NCBI GenBank assembly: GCA_039602395.1
Contig: JBCNJP010000010.1
Span: 36,916,590 to 36,980,589 of the forward strand
Source: Deinandra increscens subsp. villosa
Taxonomy: Eukaryota > Streptophyta > Magnoliopsida > Asterales > Asteraceae
Length of the DNA stretch: 64,000 nucleotides
Direction of reading: 5' to 3'
Part shown: positions 20,968-31,801 of the stretch, piece after piece
Layout of the letters: each line of letters opens with the position of its first letter
How positions within the stretch are numbered: position 1 is the first letter of the stretch
Notes under the pieces: generated by a model
Seen by the model: the letters and a program-made list of their open reading frames with translations, nothing else
Database searches by the model: none
What the model was told of the DNA's origin: nothing
Position numbers and translations under genes: made by a program

Positions 20968-21621
20968 TGTAAGGAACTTCAAGTTCTGAAGATTTCCGGC
21001 TGAACTTCAGTTTTGTCAATTCCGGTTGAAGTTGAAGCGGAACTACCACTTCAAGCGGAACAACAAGTTCAAGCGGAAAGAAGCAGCTTTGTCACTTAGT
21101 GAATATTCCGGGTGAACTCGATTATCCATCAGATAATGAGTTCAACCTGACTTTTCTTGAGATGTCTTTTCAGCAGTCCCATCCTGCAAAAGCTTCTCGT
21201 ATGCTTCTATATCTGCTCAAGCCGCTCTCCTAAAGTAGATTGTTGCTGTCAACACGCAAGTCATTTCAAATATCGAAGTTTATTCTTTTGGTAGCTTAGA
21301 TTTGACTTTGTAATGTACGATCTAGATTAGATCGCATGAGATCAATGGCTGTGATTGATCTCATCTGCACTATATATAGCTTGTTATCTCTTAGTTTACA
21401 CAGCGTGGTTATCACTTGTAATAGTGTAGCTTTGAGTTAATGCAAATAGTGTCGAGTATTTGATACTTTGTTGTTACTACTATTCTGCAAATCAAGCATT
21501 TACATTATACAAGAATTAGACTTTGTTTAAGTTAAGTGAAATATAACTTTAATTCCGCAGGGTTATATTTGCAAGTAAAGGGCTCTGTTTAAGTTTAACT
21601 TTGACTTATAACGATCCTACA
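20968..21621 (+). repeat. Copia-B 3' LTR
   Basis: 654 bp, the same length as the 5' LTR, with about ten substitutions relative to it. Confidence 0.95.
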
Positions 21622-22109
21622 CCTTTATATTTCATATCTAACAATTCCAAAAAGATTTTAGGTGTGTTTTAGCATAAACTTAGAAAAATCAAAAAGATTT
21701 TTGGTGTGTTTTGATTTAAAGTTTCAAAAAGCCAAAAAGATTTTGTTTCTTATTTGTTTTCGACCGATCGACATGTGATATGAAATCAAAATTCAAATCT
21801 AAATCTTGGATTCTCGATGAGAAGTTTTGCACCAAGATTAAATTCATTTTCAAAAGAAAAAGGAAACTGCGTTTCTGTCTTCTGAAATTGCAGGTTATGT
21901 GTGTCAAGACTTAAGCATGGTGAAAGGGGGAGTTCGTTATATCTTTTACAAGTGGATCTTGAAGATCAAAAAACTGATTCAAGAGTGATCCAGCCATGCA
22001 AGTTCTATTTCTAACAAGATTTCAAGTCAAAGATCGGATGCAGCAATATTGAAGACTGAAGACTAAAGTTTAGTTAGAGAATAGATACACTACACGTTAA
22101 GGGGGAGTT
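21622..22109 (+). other. Copia-A 3' non-coding region, right part
   Basis: Begins with the second CCTTT duplication. It contains CAAAAAGATTTT-like direct repeats near 21648-21745 and a decoy tract AAAGGGGGAGTTCGTTA at 21923. The true polypurine tract AAGGGGGAGTT at 22099-22109 abuts the LTR. The decoy resembles the real tract-LTR junction (GGGGGAGTTTGTTA) with one base changed. Confidence 0.8.
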
Positions 22110-22469
22110 TGTTAGAGCATATTTCTATGCTATAATGTGTCTCGTGTATTGTATCTAGATTAGAGTGAGTCTGTGAGTTGTAGTGGCAATATCAATGGTG
22201 CCGTACCATATGGTACGCCGTACCATTTGGTACTCCCGTACCAAATGGTCCGCCAGTTGGTACACAAGCCAGTTTGTCACTAACTATAAATACCATGTGT
22301 TATAACGATAGCTTAACACTTCTTCTACACCTTTACTGTGTGTTCTAGAGAGAGAAACCAGAGAGAGTTCTTGTAATCTTGTGTGATCAATAAGAAATCT
22401 CTTATTTATATCTCGTGTTCATTACATTAATCAAAGCATGCAGTAGTAAGATCATATCTCGGTTTTACA
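22110..22469 (+). repeat. Copia-A 3' LTR
   Basis: 360 bp. It lacks 6-bp and 3-bp segments present in the 5' LTR. TATA box at 22285-22292. Confidence 0.95.
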
Positions 22470-22939
22470 ATAATCGATTTTCGAAAATGAATACTTAATT
22501 TCAATCAATTGGAATCAAATTGGATGTCTCAAATTGAAAATAAAGAAATTTCGGGTTTTTACGCGATTTCGGTACGCGATCTGTCGTTTACCTGGAATCT
22601 CGTATTTAGTCACAGTATATCAATTTCAACATTTTTCGGAGTCTAATAATCATTTATCATGTCACGAGTCATCACACACTTGATCGAGTCGTGAATCGTC
22701 GGTGAATTGCCCAAAACCGATACGTACACCAAAACCGGCCAAAATTGCATGTTTTGACCTAATTTGTGCATACGTTTGAGTTACGTGACATATTTGTAAT
22801 CATTTTGAGTGAATTTAATGTTATGGACATGATGGGACCCTTAATTGAGTGATTTGGGAAGAAATGGGACTCGAAAACATCAAAAAACAACAAATCTAGA
22901 GCGCGGAACGAAGCGAAAAGCCAAGGAGCCGTCCAAGAG

Positions 22940-22984
22940 GCTCTAGGCGTATCGCCTAGAGCTCCAGGGACTCCTAGGAGATAT
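22940..22984. repeat. Hairpin modules in LTR-G upstream of TATA
   Basis: GCTCTAGGCG-TAT-CGCCTAGAGC (22940-22962) is a perfect 10-bp stem with a 3-base loop. A second, decayed module (TCCTAG-GAGATATG-CTAGGA) follows at 22972-22984. Confidence 0.9.
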
Positions 22985-23023
22985 GCTAGGAAGTATATTT
23001 CCAGCAAAACCCTAAAATGCACC

Positions 23024-23031
23024 TATTTAAG
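23024..23031 (+). promoter_or_regulatory. TATA box of LTR-G
   Basis: TATTTAAG follows the box TTCCAGCAAAACCCTAA, which also occurs just upstream of the LTR-K TATA box at 56158. Confidence 0.6.
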
Positions 23032-23944
23032 CACTATATCTCTCCACTAGCCTCCCATTTCACCCCAAATCACTCCTAAACGGCCATAAATGGCTGGAAC
23101 CCTTAGAGATCCCCTCATCAAGATCTGAACTTTATATGACTTTTGGCATGGATCCATGTTGTATTTGATAGATCTAGGATTTATATGAGTAAAGGTTTCA
23201 TCTTTTTACATGATTTTGCCATTTCACTTAAATTCATGATGAGATCTCCATAGATCTAGGTTTTTCAAGCAAATTGATGTATGGATCTTCATGAAAGTTG
23301 TGATTTTGATTATGGATATGAGATTAGAAGATGACGAATCATTGATATGATATAGATCTAGGGCATTCTTTGATAAAGATTGGATTTTCTATGGGATAAA
23401 ATGACTAGATCTATGAAAAGCATGTCATTTAGGGTCAGATCTAGGGATTTTCTCGCCAAGGTTTCATTTTTATGTTTCAAATGGACTTGATCTACCTCAT
23501 GAATATTATTTAGGACCAGACCATGTGTTATGAGCATCAAGGTTGGGTTATATGTGTTAAAATGACTGGATCTCAAGATGTGTGTCATCTAGGGCTAGAA
23601 TTGTGTGTCATAATCATCAAGATGACATTTTTACATCATAAAATGTTTAGATCTATAATATTCTTGATATGAAATGTTAGACCTATATGTGGGATCATCA
23701 AATTATGTACTTTTATGTGTTGATAAAGTTAGATTCACCCATGCATGCTAATTAGGGTTTGCTTTATACCCAAAAGTTGACTATCATGCTAGATTTGACT
23801 AATTCCTGGTAGATTTGACTAGGTCCATGGTAGATTCATATAGATATATATAATCCATGGTAAAGTATGTTAGATCTGGTCTCGTATGTTAAAATTTGAT
23901 GTACCTTGATCTTGTTTGACCATGTTGACTTCTGTTTGACCATG

Positions 23945-23949
23945 TTTGA
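23945..23949. repeat. LTR-H target duplication TTTGA (right copy 27506-27510)
   Basis: TTTGA flanks both ends. The inverted LTR-G copy near 41875 shows the uninterrupted site. Confidence 0.93.
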
Positions 23950-25134
23950 TGTAACACCCCAATATCCGTCTTGATTAATATAATTTATTTTGTTTGTGTG
24001 GAGTATATGGGTAAGTATGTTATAATAATAACCCGATACAAATAGGTGAGGAAACAATTAGTTGCTAGAATATTAAGTGGCTAATTAATAAATAATACAA
24101 GATTGTTTAGGGTGGTTGGGTGTAAATAAATAGTAAGTAGTCAAAGTTATTAGAGTGACCAAATATAAGGGAGTTTTATGTAAATTATGTTTTAGAAAGA
24201 AAGAAAAAATCATATACGGGTGGAGAGGGGATACCATCGACGAGGAAAAGAAAACAGGGGGAGTTTCCCCTCTTTGCGTCGATCATCGAAGAAGGAAGGG
24301 GAGAGACGAAACTTGGTTGGATCTTGCTCAATTTGTAGGCATAAATGACGATTTTAGTGGTTCTATCCAAGAGGTAACATATTTCCTTACACTGGTTGTT
24401 CTTTCTTGGATGCTTAGCATGAAGACTTCGAATCTAGGGTTTATGGGGTTCGAAAATTTGGCTAAAATTTGGTTGTTGCTCAGGTTGTAAACATTGTATA
24501 AGATGATTATTTGAGCTCTAAACATGGTTTGAAGTTATAAATTATATTTGTTCAAGAACATGAAGCTAGGGTTCTTGAGTTTGAAATTTTGGGGAAGATG
24601 ACCCTAGTGGGTTGAACACTATGTTGATGTTTTATGATTTCTAACCCCAAGTAGTGTAGGCAATCATCTTAAAATATGATGAAAGTTTTACTTAGATAAG
24701 TAAGCTCATATAAATATGTTATGTAGATTTTGCTAGTTATGTATGGATGACATAGAAATGGTTACTTGATGTACTTCTAGAACATTAATGTCATTGGATA
24801 GCCTTAAAGGTGTTGACAACTAGTCGATGCGGTCAAGAAAGAATTCCAAGATATTATGTGAATTTCAACATGAAGACTTGAGGTAACATTTAAGTTGTGT
24901 ATGAAATTTGTTACAAGCATGCGTTATTGTGAATTTACCCAAAAAGTTTGATAAGTACCCAAGTTGGGCCATACTAGTGCCCACAGATTCTAGTTGGTAA
25001 TATAAAATCAAAGTATGTGTTGTGATTGGTTTTAACCCGTTTGGGCTAAGTTGAAATAAAAGATGGTGGTTTAGATGTTCAATATAAGATAAAAGTTGTG
25101 TGTGGTAAAAGTATGCATAACGGCCCCTTTGGGT

Positions 25135-26345
25135 TAAGTATGAAAAGACTATAGCGTGTTATCTAAGATGTATATAAAGACCTGTTTGGGTAAGAATGAA
25201 TTCTAAAAACCCGTTTGGATAAGAATGTAGTAAATAACCCGTTAGGGTAAAGATTTATATAAAGACCCGTTTGGGTAAGAATGTAGTAAGTGACCCATTT
25301 GGGTAAGAATGAATTCTAAAACCCCGTTTGGGTAAAAATGTAGTAAATAACCCGTTAGGGTAAAGATTTATATAAAGACCCGTTTGGGTAAGAATGTAGG
25401 CCCGTTTGGGTAAGAATGATTCTAAAACCTCGTTTGGGTAAGAATGTAGTATACCCGTAGGGTAAGAGAGCCCGTTTGGGTAAGAATGGGTGACCCGTTT
25501 GGGTAAGAATGTCTAAAACCTCGTTTGGGTAAGAATGTAGTAAATAACCCGTTAGGGTAAAGATGTATATAAAGACCCGTTTGGGTAAGAATGTAGTAAA
25601 TAACCCGTTTGGGTAAAGATGTATATAAAGACCCATTTGGATAAGAATGTAGTAAATAACCCGTTGGGGTAGAGATGTATATAAAGACCCGTTTGGGTAA
25701 AAATGAATCTAAAATCCCGTTTGGGTAGGAATGTATATAAAGACCCGTTTGGGTAAGAATGTAGTAAATAACCCGTTTGGGGAAAGATGTTTAAAAAGAC
25801 CCGTTTGGGTAAGAATGTAGTAAATAACCCGTTTGGCTAAAGATGTATATAAAGACCCATTTGGATAAGAATGTAGTAAATAACCCGTTGGGGTAGAGAT
25901 GTATATAAAGACCCGTTTGGGTAAAAATGAACCTAAAATCCCGTTTGGGTAGGAATGTATATAAAGACCCGTTTGGGTAAGAATGTAGTAAATAACCCGT
26001 TTGGGGAAAGATGTTTAAAAAGACCCGTTTGGGTAAGAATGTAGTAAATAACCCGTTTGGCTAAAGATGTATATAAAGACCTATTTGGGTAAGAATGAAT
26101 CTAAAAACCTGTTTGGGTAAGAATGTATTTAAAGACCCGTTTGGGTAAGAATGTAGTAAATAATCCATTTGGGTAAGAAATGTATATAATGACCCATTAA
26201 GTAAGAATATATTTAAAGATTCATTTGGGTAACAATGTAGTTAATAATTTGTTTGGGTAAAAAAATGCATATAATGACCCATTAGGTAAGAATGTATTTA
26301 AAGATCTGCTTGGGTAAGACTGTAAATTAATGACCCCTTCGGGTA
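25135..26345. repeat. Tandem array, ~28-bp unit and ~56-bp dimer
   Basis: Repeats of ACCCGTTTGGGTAAGAATGT with alternating tails (AGTAAATA or ATATAAAG), giving a 28-bp unit and a 56-bp higher-order unit. Units at both edges are more diverged (GACCCATTAAGTAAG, GGACCCCTTCGGG types). The array lies wholly within LTR-H. Confidence 0.92.
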
Positions 26346-26870
26346 AGATGGTAGCTAAAAGACTAAGCAAGTGTGAACCTTCGAGTAAGATGGGTATTAT
26401 AGTAGTTATAATCCCAAGTGTGCACCTTTGGGTGAAAAGTGAGTTTAACGTAACTAATTCTACGTTAAGAAGAATGATAAATAAGAAAGAAGGTAGATGA
26501 ACCCGTGGAATGTATCGTCAAATGTAACTCCTCCATTCAAAATTAATCATATGATTGTAAAGGAGAAGTAATATGGTAATAATAGAAAGGGGTAAGTAGA
26601 CGAAGTAACAAATGAGCAAATTTGATTACTCGTCATGTAAGGGAGAAACGAGTCAACGGGTTGGGATTTTTATAAACTAAATTCCCAACCGTTTAATCCT
26701 TATAAGTGGATAAAAATAAATATTTGGTTGCTTGATTATGTTCTTAGTTAATCATGTATGGCCAAAAGGGATGGAAAAGGAATGAGACTTTTGTAGAACA
26801 AAGTGAAAATGCCCTTAATATTTTTAAGTATGCAATTGTGGAGAAAATTGGTTAGATCCATGGAAATTTG

Positions 26871-26965
26871 CTTCCAAGCGTATCGCTTGGAAGTGATGGT
26901 GATCCATGCGATATGCCTGAAACCCTCACAATACGCGAGGGCTTGTCGCGATGCGCGGCTACCAC
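26871..26965. repeat. Hairpin block in LTR-H
   Basis: CTTCCAAGCG-TAT-CGCTTGGAAG (26871-26893) is a perfect 10-bp stem. CCCTCACA-ATA-CGCGAGGG (26923-26941) is a stem broken only at two CG-to-CA positions. Weaker modules lie at 26905-26919 and 26945-26956. Confidence 0.88.
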
Positions 26966-28484
26966 GCGAGAGTTGCTTTGGTGGTTTTACTCAAGAATGT
27001 AGAGGTGGAGCTCGTATTTAACATTTATAAGTCATTATTACTAACGTGTTACTAGTGGTAATGACGGGTAGGAGATAGCTTGTAGCGGGTCCAGGCCGAG
27101 CTAGCACATTATAAGAACCGAACACCCATAGCTGATTAATTTGAAGGTTGACCATTTATACTAACGAAGATGGTTGCTTAATTTATGGTTGAGGGTCATG
27201 TTAACCCTTTTGTCTTTCTTTGGAGTTAAACTCCTTCAGTTACATAGTTGTTAAATTTGTAGTCACGTGGTTAGTCCAAGCATGTGAGTTTGAGATTGTG
27301 TCAAGTTGATAAAACAGGCAGGCCTTCGTAAGGATATTTAAACTTATGAATAGGTCATGCCGAAATTTTCTATGAAAGATTTTAATTAAGATATGGTTAA
27401 TCCAGTAGAGTTCCTAAAGTATGATTTCGGTTCAAAAGGAAAAAAAAATGGGCCTATCTTCCGCAAAAGTAGTATTAATATGAAATTTGGGTAAAGGGCG
27501 TTACATTTGACCATGATGACTTATGTTCGATCATGTTTGACTTTCATATTAGTAATCAAATTAGGACCCTTTGACCTTACCTTTAGTTTGGAATTAGACC
27601 CTTACCGTACATATCATCTCACCGAATCACCATCGAGTCGTCGAGTCGGTCGTGTCGTGAATTAAATTATTTATTCATTTAATTAATTGTTTAATTATTC
27701 CTCTTTCTATCTCTTCTAGTTGTCATGTTTATCATCGGGTTTACCTTACCTCTATTTGTGGTGTCTTTTCCTCAAATTGTGTCTCCACATCAGGTGAGTA
27801 TTCATAGCCCCTCTTTCATTTCAATGTTTTGGGGTGCAACATGTATCGTATTCCAAACCCTTACTCGATATTCTTTACTCGGAAACTACATGCGAACTCT
27901 ATGTTGTTAATTGTGATTTGGTATGTGAACTTATGTGCTCTATGTGTTATAATTGTGAACGACCTCTAGAACAAACTCGTGTGACATTAACTGTAAAAAT
28001 CCGGGGTTACGATAATAGATCTATTGGCTTGACAAGCCCACTTGGCCTGCCTTGGCTTGTGCGCCTTGTGATTAGAAACTTTGAGGTCAGGGTTGGATCA
28101 TACTGTTTATCTCATTCACTATTTTTCCTTACTCAATTGCTCTTAACTCATTGAATCGCATGTTTTTAATCTATGTAGTACACTAAACCTATGTTTACTC
28201 ACCAACTATTCGTAGTTGACCTTTATTTTATACATGTTGCAGGATTGCTGTTAGTTGATGACTTCTTGCTGATGACACCAAAGGATCGCATGCGGAATTA
28301 GTGTGACCAAATTAATTAAGTCTAATTGTTCACTATTGTTGTATTTATGTCATGTATTATAATAAATCTCGAATTATCTTTGAAATGGGTTGATTAAGAA
28401 TATCGCAACATTAATTAGTGTTGTGTGCATCTGGACAATCATCATGCCCCGGCGTATTCCGCTATTGGTTGGGGTATGACAGAT

Positions 28485-28497
28485 TGGTATCAGAGTC
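28485..28497 (+). promoter_or_regulatory. Primer-binding site of element G
   Basis: TGGTATCAGAGTC begins three bases after the LTR. It matches the initiator-Met primer site with one change. Confidence 0.85.
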
Positions 28498-29153
28498 ACG
28501 GCTATAGGGATCTAGGTTATTAGAACCGGCTTGACCTAGACTTATGCCTTAGGTATCCTGCATGAGTGCCTCATGCATAGCATGCCTATATGATTTATAT
28601 GTCCTATATTTGTTTCTTAATCAATGCCTGTTTAATTGTTGATTTTTTATTTTATGATCTCGCCAGACACGGGGCCTTAGTGATTGACTTGTAGTAATTG
28701 TAAGGGTGGAAGCATCGATGGTTGGGGTCTCTAACTGGAAAAGCGTTGCGTACAAATTTGAATTGACGGATCCGGACTGGGACGCCCCGATGAGAGTGCT
28801 GAAACCTATTAGGCCAAAGCATGTCAAACACTAGGATCTTACTCTGATTAGTCACAGTTGTAGTTTCCCACTATCGAAATGAGGGCCATTCCGTATGTTT
28901 TTCAAAAAATCATTCGATTTCATGTTTTACGCATTGTATGAAATTTTTTATAACCTATGATAATCTGAGTTACACCATCTCACTGCCACACACTTAACCT
29001 TTTACGTCCTAAATGGATTTCAATCTAATTGTTTGTTTATTATGTTGGTGATTTTATGAATTTCTCTTATGATTCTTAGTATTCTATCATTTATCAAAAT
29101 CAGTTGACTCATAATTTTAAACTGGTCACTCACCCTGATGTACCCATTGTCTC

Positions 29154-29900
29154 ATGATTGTTCCTCTCTTTTCTCAGCATGGATGCCGCAATCGTCTTGT
29201 GGCTCGAGAGGTTGTACATCAAGTGACTGTTGTCCTCCCTGATATAATCGAGCAAGCTCTCAATGCCAACGCTACCGTTACAGAACCCGCCTGCCCTTCC
29301 AAGCGCCATAAGGTGTGCATTTCTTCTATGTGTAAAGACTCTAGAAACCCTACCGATCTACCACAAGGGAACTCGGGTGTTGAGTCCTTCTCTACCAGAG
29401 CCAACAAGAAGAAGAGAAAGACTAAGCCTACTGCTAGGCCACAACCCTTAAGACTCCAATTGATGCTGGTGTTCACGCACCTCCTGTCACTCAAGGTGTT
29501 CCCGTTATGCCGAAAGCTAAGAAGCCCTATGCTGGGCATCACCCTTCCTGCAGTTAGTGAAAACGTCATCACCCCACCCACCTTCTATGTTGGCAGTGCA
29601 CAAATTGTAGCCTTCTTGGCCATCATGTGGGTACTTGTCGCTGACCCAGCCATCTCGAGAGCACCAGTCATCAGCCAGCTCGAGCTCAGCCTCAATTGTT
29701 TCAACCTGTGGTGCCCATGCCTGCTCAAGCCTTTGTTAGCTGCCAAACTACCCTTGTCTCCACCTATGATTGCTATTACTGTGGTGCCCCTGATTGCACC
29801 GCTTTGGCGCATCCACTGTTAGCTACCCTTAATGTTTCCGTCAACGACAATGCTGTCCGTGGACCCCATGCTAGATCTTCCCACTCGGATGTTGTTTGAT
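29154..29900 (+). pseudogene. Element G gag remnant with zinc knuckle
   Basis: A 222-codon open stretch is present, but the conserved residues lie in several frames. The CX2CX4HX4C knuckle (CTNCSLLGHHVGTC) is readable at 29597-29638. A partial second knuckle (CYYCGAPDC) is near 29770-29796. The region upstream is Lys/Arg-rich (KKKRKTKPTARPQP). Position and two knuckles suit a Tekay-type gag C-terminus. The N-terminal capsid part is not recognisable. Confidence 0.65.
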
Positions 29901-30803
29901 GAATCCTAAGATTGATGCTTTGTAATCGTTGAAATCATTGATTTTCTATGTAGCGATTTCTTTTATATTGATGTAATTTGTACCCTTATTGTCCCCTTTC
30001 TTTTATGCACTTATGTACTCGGATATGTGTTGTCTCGTTTAGATTTCTGAATCGTTTATCCCTTATCTGATGATTATCGTTATGTGTACGTTGGGTAAAT
30101 TCTCGTTGATGGGATCGCAAGTTTGCAGGTTGCGTGGTTACGAGATTACACGTATACATGCAGACAAGCGGGACGTGAGCGAGTTATGAACCCACGCACA
30201 TATGACTCTCCTGTGTTGATTAAAATTTCTAATTAACCATTTTAAAATACCTTCGTTTGATGTATCTTGTGTATTCCTCTAGGTATGTGCGTCAGGGAGT
30301 TTACCCGTTTGGAAATTTATGAGTTTACAAGTCCACATGATTACGGGATTGCATGTGTATGAGTTTATGATTTTACGGCCTTTCGAGTAGACAACCTTAC
30401 ACACGTACCAGTATCAAACCTATTCGTCCAAAGTTTGGTCTTAATGACCATTAAGTTATATCTGCCTTGCGACCTAACTCGTTGATATTCGTTCTTCAAC
30501 ATTGATCACCGTTAGCATCATCTGATCCTTTCCCCTCTCATCTCTATGTACCCTCGAAGTTATATTTCTGTTACCATTATGCTTCAATGGAAATCATTCG
30601 TATCTCGCCAGACACTTAGGTCCCGGTATTCTTTGACAATAAACCAGTTTGTGGGCTCATGTCCACAATTACTTACGTATGGAGCGCATGCATTTAGGAC
30701 CCAAAATTGTGGAAGTTCATCATAATGATATGGGATTCGGAGACATCCGAAGATACATCGGGTCTTCCTCCCGTTCACCAAATCAACTTCCACATTGCCT
30801 TTA
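29901..30803. other. Element G internal sequence without recognisable gene
   Basis: Lies between gag and protease remnants. ORFs of 69-113 codons occur on both strands, but I see no conserved motif. Confidence 0.5.
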
Positions 30804-30898
30804 TGCCTGTATGACTCAGGTGCCAGTCACATTATCGTCTCTAACCCTCGGGGAACCGTTCGCCTCTGTGCGACTGTTTCTTCCTTATGGGTTTTGCC
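30804..30898 (+). pseudogene. Gypsy aspartic protease fragment
   Basis: The frame CLYDSGASHIIVSNPRG holds the DSGA active-site signature of gypsy retropepsins (DSGA codons 30813-30824). It is short and ends in a stop at 30899. RT and integrase do not follow, because the element is cut by an inverted LTR fragment at 30917. Confidence 0.7.
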
Positions 30899-30916
30899 TT
30901 TTCCATTGTGTTAACC

Positions 30917-31012
30917 TCTCACACCCCCAATTTCCACTAACGGAGTATAACCGTGTGGGGTGTGATCCAGACCAGGATCCAAGTCTTTAGTTACAACCAA
31001 GCTTGTCACACC
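30917..31012 (-). repeat. Terminal fragment of LTR-T, minus strand
   Basis: The reverse complement matches the last ~96 bases of LTR-T (GCTTGGTTGTAACTAAAGAC...GGTGTGAGA). The GAGA ending agrees with copy 2 (48967) rather than copy 1 (GACA). Confidence 0.88.
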
Positions 31013-31013
31013 C

Positions 31014-31144
31014 CGGTCAACGGTTTCGGGTGTGAGCGAGAATGGAATCATAGTCGAGGATACATAGAACAACTTCTAATAATTTAAAGAAAAACTTCAT
31101 AAAACATTAGTTCATTTCATTACAGCGGAAAGATAGTGGAAACG
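31014..31144 (-). repeat. LTR-L terminal fragment, minus strand
   Basis: TGTCACACCCCGGTCAACGG... matches the sequence at 58014. It runs into the gap. Confidence 0.8.
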
Positions 31145-31644
31145 NNNNNNNNNNNNNNNNNNNNNNNNNNNNNNNNNNNNNNNNNNNNNNNNNNNNNNNN
31201 NNNNNNNNNNNNNNNNNNNNNNNNNNNNNNNNNNNNNNNNNNNNNNNNNNNNNNNNNNNNNNNNNNNNNNNNNNNNNNNNNNNNNNNNNNNNNNNNNNNN
31301 NNNNNNNNNNNNNNNNNNNNNNNNNNNNNNNNNNNNNNNNNNNNNNNNNNNNNNNNNNNNNNNNNNNNNNNNNNNNNNNNNNNNNNNNNNNNNNNNNNNN
31401 NNNNNNNNNNNNNNNNNNNNNNNNNNNNNNNNNNNNNNNNNNNNNNNNNNNNNNNNNNNNNNNNNNNNNNNNNNNNNNNNNNNNNNNNNNNNNNNNNNNN
31501 NNNNNNNNNNNNNNNNNNNNNNNNNNNNNNNNNNNNNNNNNNNNNNNNNNNNNNNNNNNNNNNNNNNNNNNNNNNNNNNNNNNNNNNNNNNNNNNNNNNN
31601 NNNNNNNNNNNNNNNNNNNNNNNNNNNNNNNNNNNNNNNNNNNN
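31145..31644. other. Assembly gap (500 N)
   Basis: Exactly 500 undetermined bases, a conventional placeholder. True length unknown. Confidence 0.99.
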
Positions 31645-31787
31645 ATTTGTGAGAATGTGCTTAATTCAATTATTTTCCCTAAAAGTTGAAACTGTGTGAT
31701 CTTCAAAAGTAAAATGTGATTTTCATCTAAACAACGTCAAGGGTTAATAATCATAATAGCTTTGATGAATATGTCTGATACATATGT

Positions 31788-31801
31788 CTTGTCTTTCTCA
31801 G
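31788..31801 (+). promoter_or_regulatory. Putative 3' splice site before the extra ORF
   Basis: TCTTGTCTTTCTCAG ends directly at ATG 31802. The donor would be in or before the gap, so it cannot be checked here. Confidence 0.4.

Larger units (their letters stand above)
10830..21621 (+). mobile_element. Copia-B: RT-less copia element with extra 3' ORF
   Basis: The 10.8-kb element has two 654-bp LTRs (10830-11483 and 20968-21621), a primer site, a polypurine tract and a 5-bp duplication. Order inside: gag (split by gypsy T1), gag extension with a second zinc knuckle, protease, GAG-pre-integrase and integrase, post-integrase spacer, extra ORF. No RT or RNase H is present between integrase (ends 18684) and the extra ORF (from 19424). 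The two LTRs differ by about ten substitutions by eye, fewer per base than Copia-A's, consistent with a later insertion into Copia-A. SIRE-like by gag architecture and by the presence of a 3' extra ORF. Confidence 0.95.
5401..22469 (+). mobile_element. Copia-A: gag-only copia element hosting Copia-B
   Basis: Boundaries are set by paired LTRs (5401-5769 and 22110-22469), an initiator-Met primer site, a terminal polypurine tract and a 5-bp duplication. Removing nested Copia-B leaves about 6.3 kb. Coding traces cover gag and its long coiled-coil extension (6313-9461). I find no protease, integrase, RT or RNase H between 9462 and 22109 outside Copia-B. The long gag with a second zinc knuckle fits the SIRE lineage. 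By eye the LTRs differ by about nine substitutions plus a 6-bp and a 3-bp indel, so this is a fairly young but pol-less element that would depend on proteins supplied by relatives. Confidence 0.93.
23950..27505 (+). mobile_element. Solo LTR-H (3556 bp)
   Basis: TGTAACACCCCAATATCC...AAGGGCGTTACA with a 5-bp duplication and no internal region, so a solo LTR formed by LTR-LTR recombination. Inside are a tandem array (25135-26345) and a block of hairpins (26871-26965). ORFs at 24155-24490 and 26803-27021 are short and show no known domain. Confidence 0.93.
22475..28481 (+). mobile_element. Gypsy LTR-G, plus-strand copy (right part, contains solo LTR-H)
   Basis: Together with 5281-5395 this forms one LTR. 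The same sequence, uninterrupted by Copia-A or LTR-H, occurs inverted at 37815-43595. It ends GGTTGGGGTATGACA at 28481 and is followed by a primer site, so it is a 5' LTR. It carries an upstream hairpin block (22940-22985), a TATA box (23024-23031) and many short TAGATCTAGG/TAGATTTGAC-type direct repeats between 23150 and 23945. A segment of about 120 bp present in the inverted copy is missing near 23112. Confidence 0.88.

Noticed and set aside
22759..23022. 87-codon minus-strand ORF, with a near-identical plus-strand ORF at 42924-43187
   Set aside because: The two ORFs look like a conserved pair, but they are the same stretch of the two inverted LTR-G copies, covering the hairpin and TATA region. 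Conservation comes from the shared LTR, not from coding.
24155..24490. 111-codon ORF inside LTR-H considered as a gene
   Set aside because: It lies in LTR promoter and leader sequence, has no recognised domain, and an antisense ORF overlaps it.
25355..25636. 93-codon minus-strand ORF with repeating LPKR
   Set aside because: Translation of the 28/56-bp tandem array in LTR-H.
25135..26345. Possible CRISPR-like array
   Set aside because: The repeats are contiguous and diverged, without unique spacers, and lie in a plant LTR. It is a tandem repeat.
29219..29581. 120-codon minus-strand ORF opposite the element G gag
   Set aside because: It is antisense to a gag region whose plus-strand zinc knuckle is recognisable, and has no domain of its own.
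31107..31706. Long ORFs across 31107-31706 on both strands
   Set aside because: They consist almost entirely of undetermined bases in the gap.
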